Source of the DNA: Pseudomonadota bacterium
GTDB lineage: Bacteria; Pseudomonadota; Gammaproteobacteria; Steroidobacterales; Steroidobacteraceae
NCBI GenBank assembly: GCA_947453225.1
Contig: CANGFV010000010.1
Coordinates: 1 to 34,661, forward strand
Reading direction: 5' to 3'
DNA: 34,661 nt
In this document: in pieces, positions 34,206 to 34,661 of the stretch
Numbering within the stretch: the stretch's first letter is position 1
Layout: the number at the start of each line of letters is the position of its first letter
Notes under the pieces: generated by a model
What the model saw: only the letters and a program-made list of their open reading frames with translations
Databases searched by the model: none
What the model was told of the DNA's origin: nothing
Translations under genes and position numbers: made by a program

Positions 34206-34661
34206 GGCAAATGCCGCCGCTGCGCTAAAGGCAATGGGTGCAGGCTCAGCGTCGGTAAATGTAACTACCTCAGTGGCATTAGCATCAGACAATACCGCAC
34301 GCAGTAATTTGTTATTCAACCCGTGTCCTGACTTATAGCCCGTGAATTCACCCAACACGGGACCACCAATCAAATACAAGTCGCCAATCGCATCCAATAT
34401 TTTGTGCCTTACAAACTCATCTTCATAACGCAGGCCATCTTCGTTAAGAATGCGGTAATCATCTAGAACAATCGCGTTTTCCAATGTGCCGCCTAAGGCT
34501 AGATTACGTGAGCGCAAAAACTCCAAATCTTTCACAAAACCAAAAGTACGAGCACGACTAATTTCTTTTAAGAACGCCGTGGTGGAAAACTCCATGGTGC
34601 CAGTTTGATCTCGCTTTCTGAACACAGGATGATCAAATTCAATTTCTATATTCAGTTTGAA
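34197..34661 (-). CDS. lpxC: UDP-3-O-acyl-N-acetylglucosamine deacetylase LpxC (5' part off the window)
   Basis: LpxC is the zinc deacetylase that commits UDP-GlcNAc to lipid A synthesis. The window holds the C-terminal 154 codons. The zinc ligands His and Asp are in HKILDAIGD and the catalytic histidine in [25 protein letters not shown] and [11 protein letters not shown] are also diagnostic. The frame stays open to base 34661, so the start lies beyond the window. The last residues are AFASA before TAG. Normal neighbours would be ftsZ and ftsA upstream. Confidence 0.97.
   Translation of the reverse strand, partial: FKLNIEIEFDHPVFRKRDQTGTMEFSTTAFLKEISRARTFGFVKDLEFLRSRNLALGGTLENAIVLDDYRILNEDGLRYEDEFVRHKILDAIGDLYLIGGPVLGEFTGYKSGHGLNNKLLRAVLSDANATEVVTFTDAEPAPIAFSAAAAFASA

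Overview
The window looks like a piece of a gammaproteobacterial chromosome. It has a type IV pilus block at the left (pilC, pilD, coaE, zapD, yacG) and a secA/dciA/lpxC block at the right. In many gammaproteobacteria these two blocks are linked through a mutT gene. Here the link is broken open by about 27 kb of accessory DNA. The genus cannot be read from the sequence.

Layout. (1) 1-3644: pilC (5' end off the window), pilD, coaE, zapD and yacG, all on +. (2) 3628-3772: the last 48 codons of a broken mutT, whose 3' end overlaps that of yacG; this marks the ancestral mutT position. (3) 3765-7411: exported cargo, namely a Tat-type flavin amine oxidase, a glutamine-amidotransferase-fold protein and a clostripain-family protease. 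(4) 7443-8118: three 17-bp palindromes at a 27-bp period, a conserved arm-like sequence, an intact second mutT and a 35-bp copy of the secA 3' end. (5) 8214-10910: a DUF6641/DUF6876 operon, about 0.9 kb of highly structured non-coding DNA that I read as a large RNA on the + strand, and a HigBA-like toxin-antitoxin pair. (6) 10934-15371: a tRNA-guanine-transglycosylase/DpdA-like enzyme translationally coupled to an unknown 643-aa protein, with a divergent unknown 328-aa gene. (7) 15648-22039: a type ISP restriction-modification gene split by a frameshift, followed in the same operon by a Pif1/RecD-like helicase. (8) 22040-25138: a minimal tyrosine recombinase, a small proline/lysine-repeat protein, a 430-aa integrase and more palindromes. 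(9) 25258-30282: a fused acyltransferase resembling ornithine-lipid synthase OlsF, an exported metallophosphoesterase and a DUF418 membrane protein, separated by further copies of the palindromes and arm sequence. (10) 30577-34661: a third, intact mutT next to secA, then dciA and the 3' half of lpxC.

How it fits together. Cargo blocks repeatedly abut either a mutT 3' end or the palindrome/arm sequence. This suggests serial insertion of modules at one hotspot between yacG and secA, with mutT copied along the way. A 48-bp direct repeat (5340-5387 and 25091-25138) brackets 19.8 kb ending at the 430-aa integrase and is a second candidate pair of element ends. The middle of the island reads as a defence/stability island (restriction, toxin-antitoxin, base-exchange enzyme, helicase). 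The outer parts carry envelope, lipid and exported-enzyme cargo.

The strongest candidates for something undescribed are the structured RNA at about 9182-10110, the TGSC/GACA-type palindrome and mutT-linked module system (palindromes of the form TGTC-N9-GACA), and the TGT-like/643-aa operon. Identities and pairings were counted by eye; no search or folding program was run.
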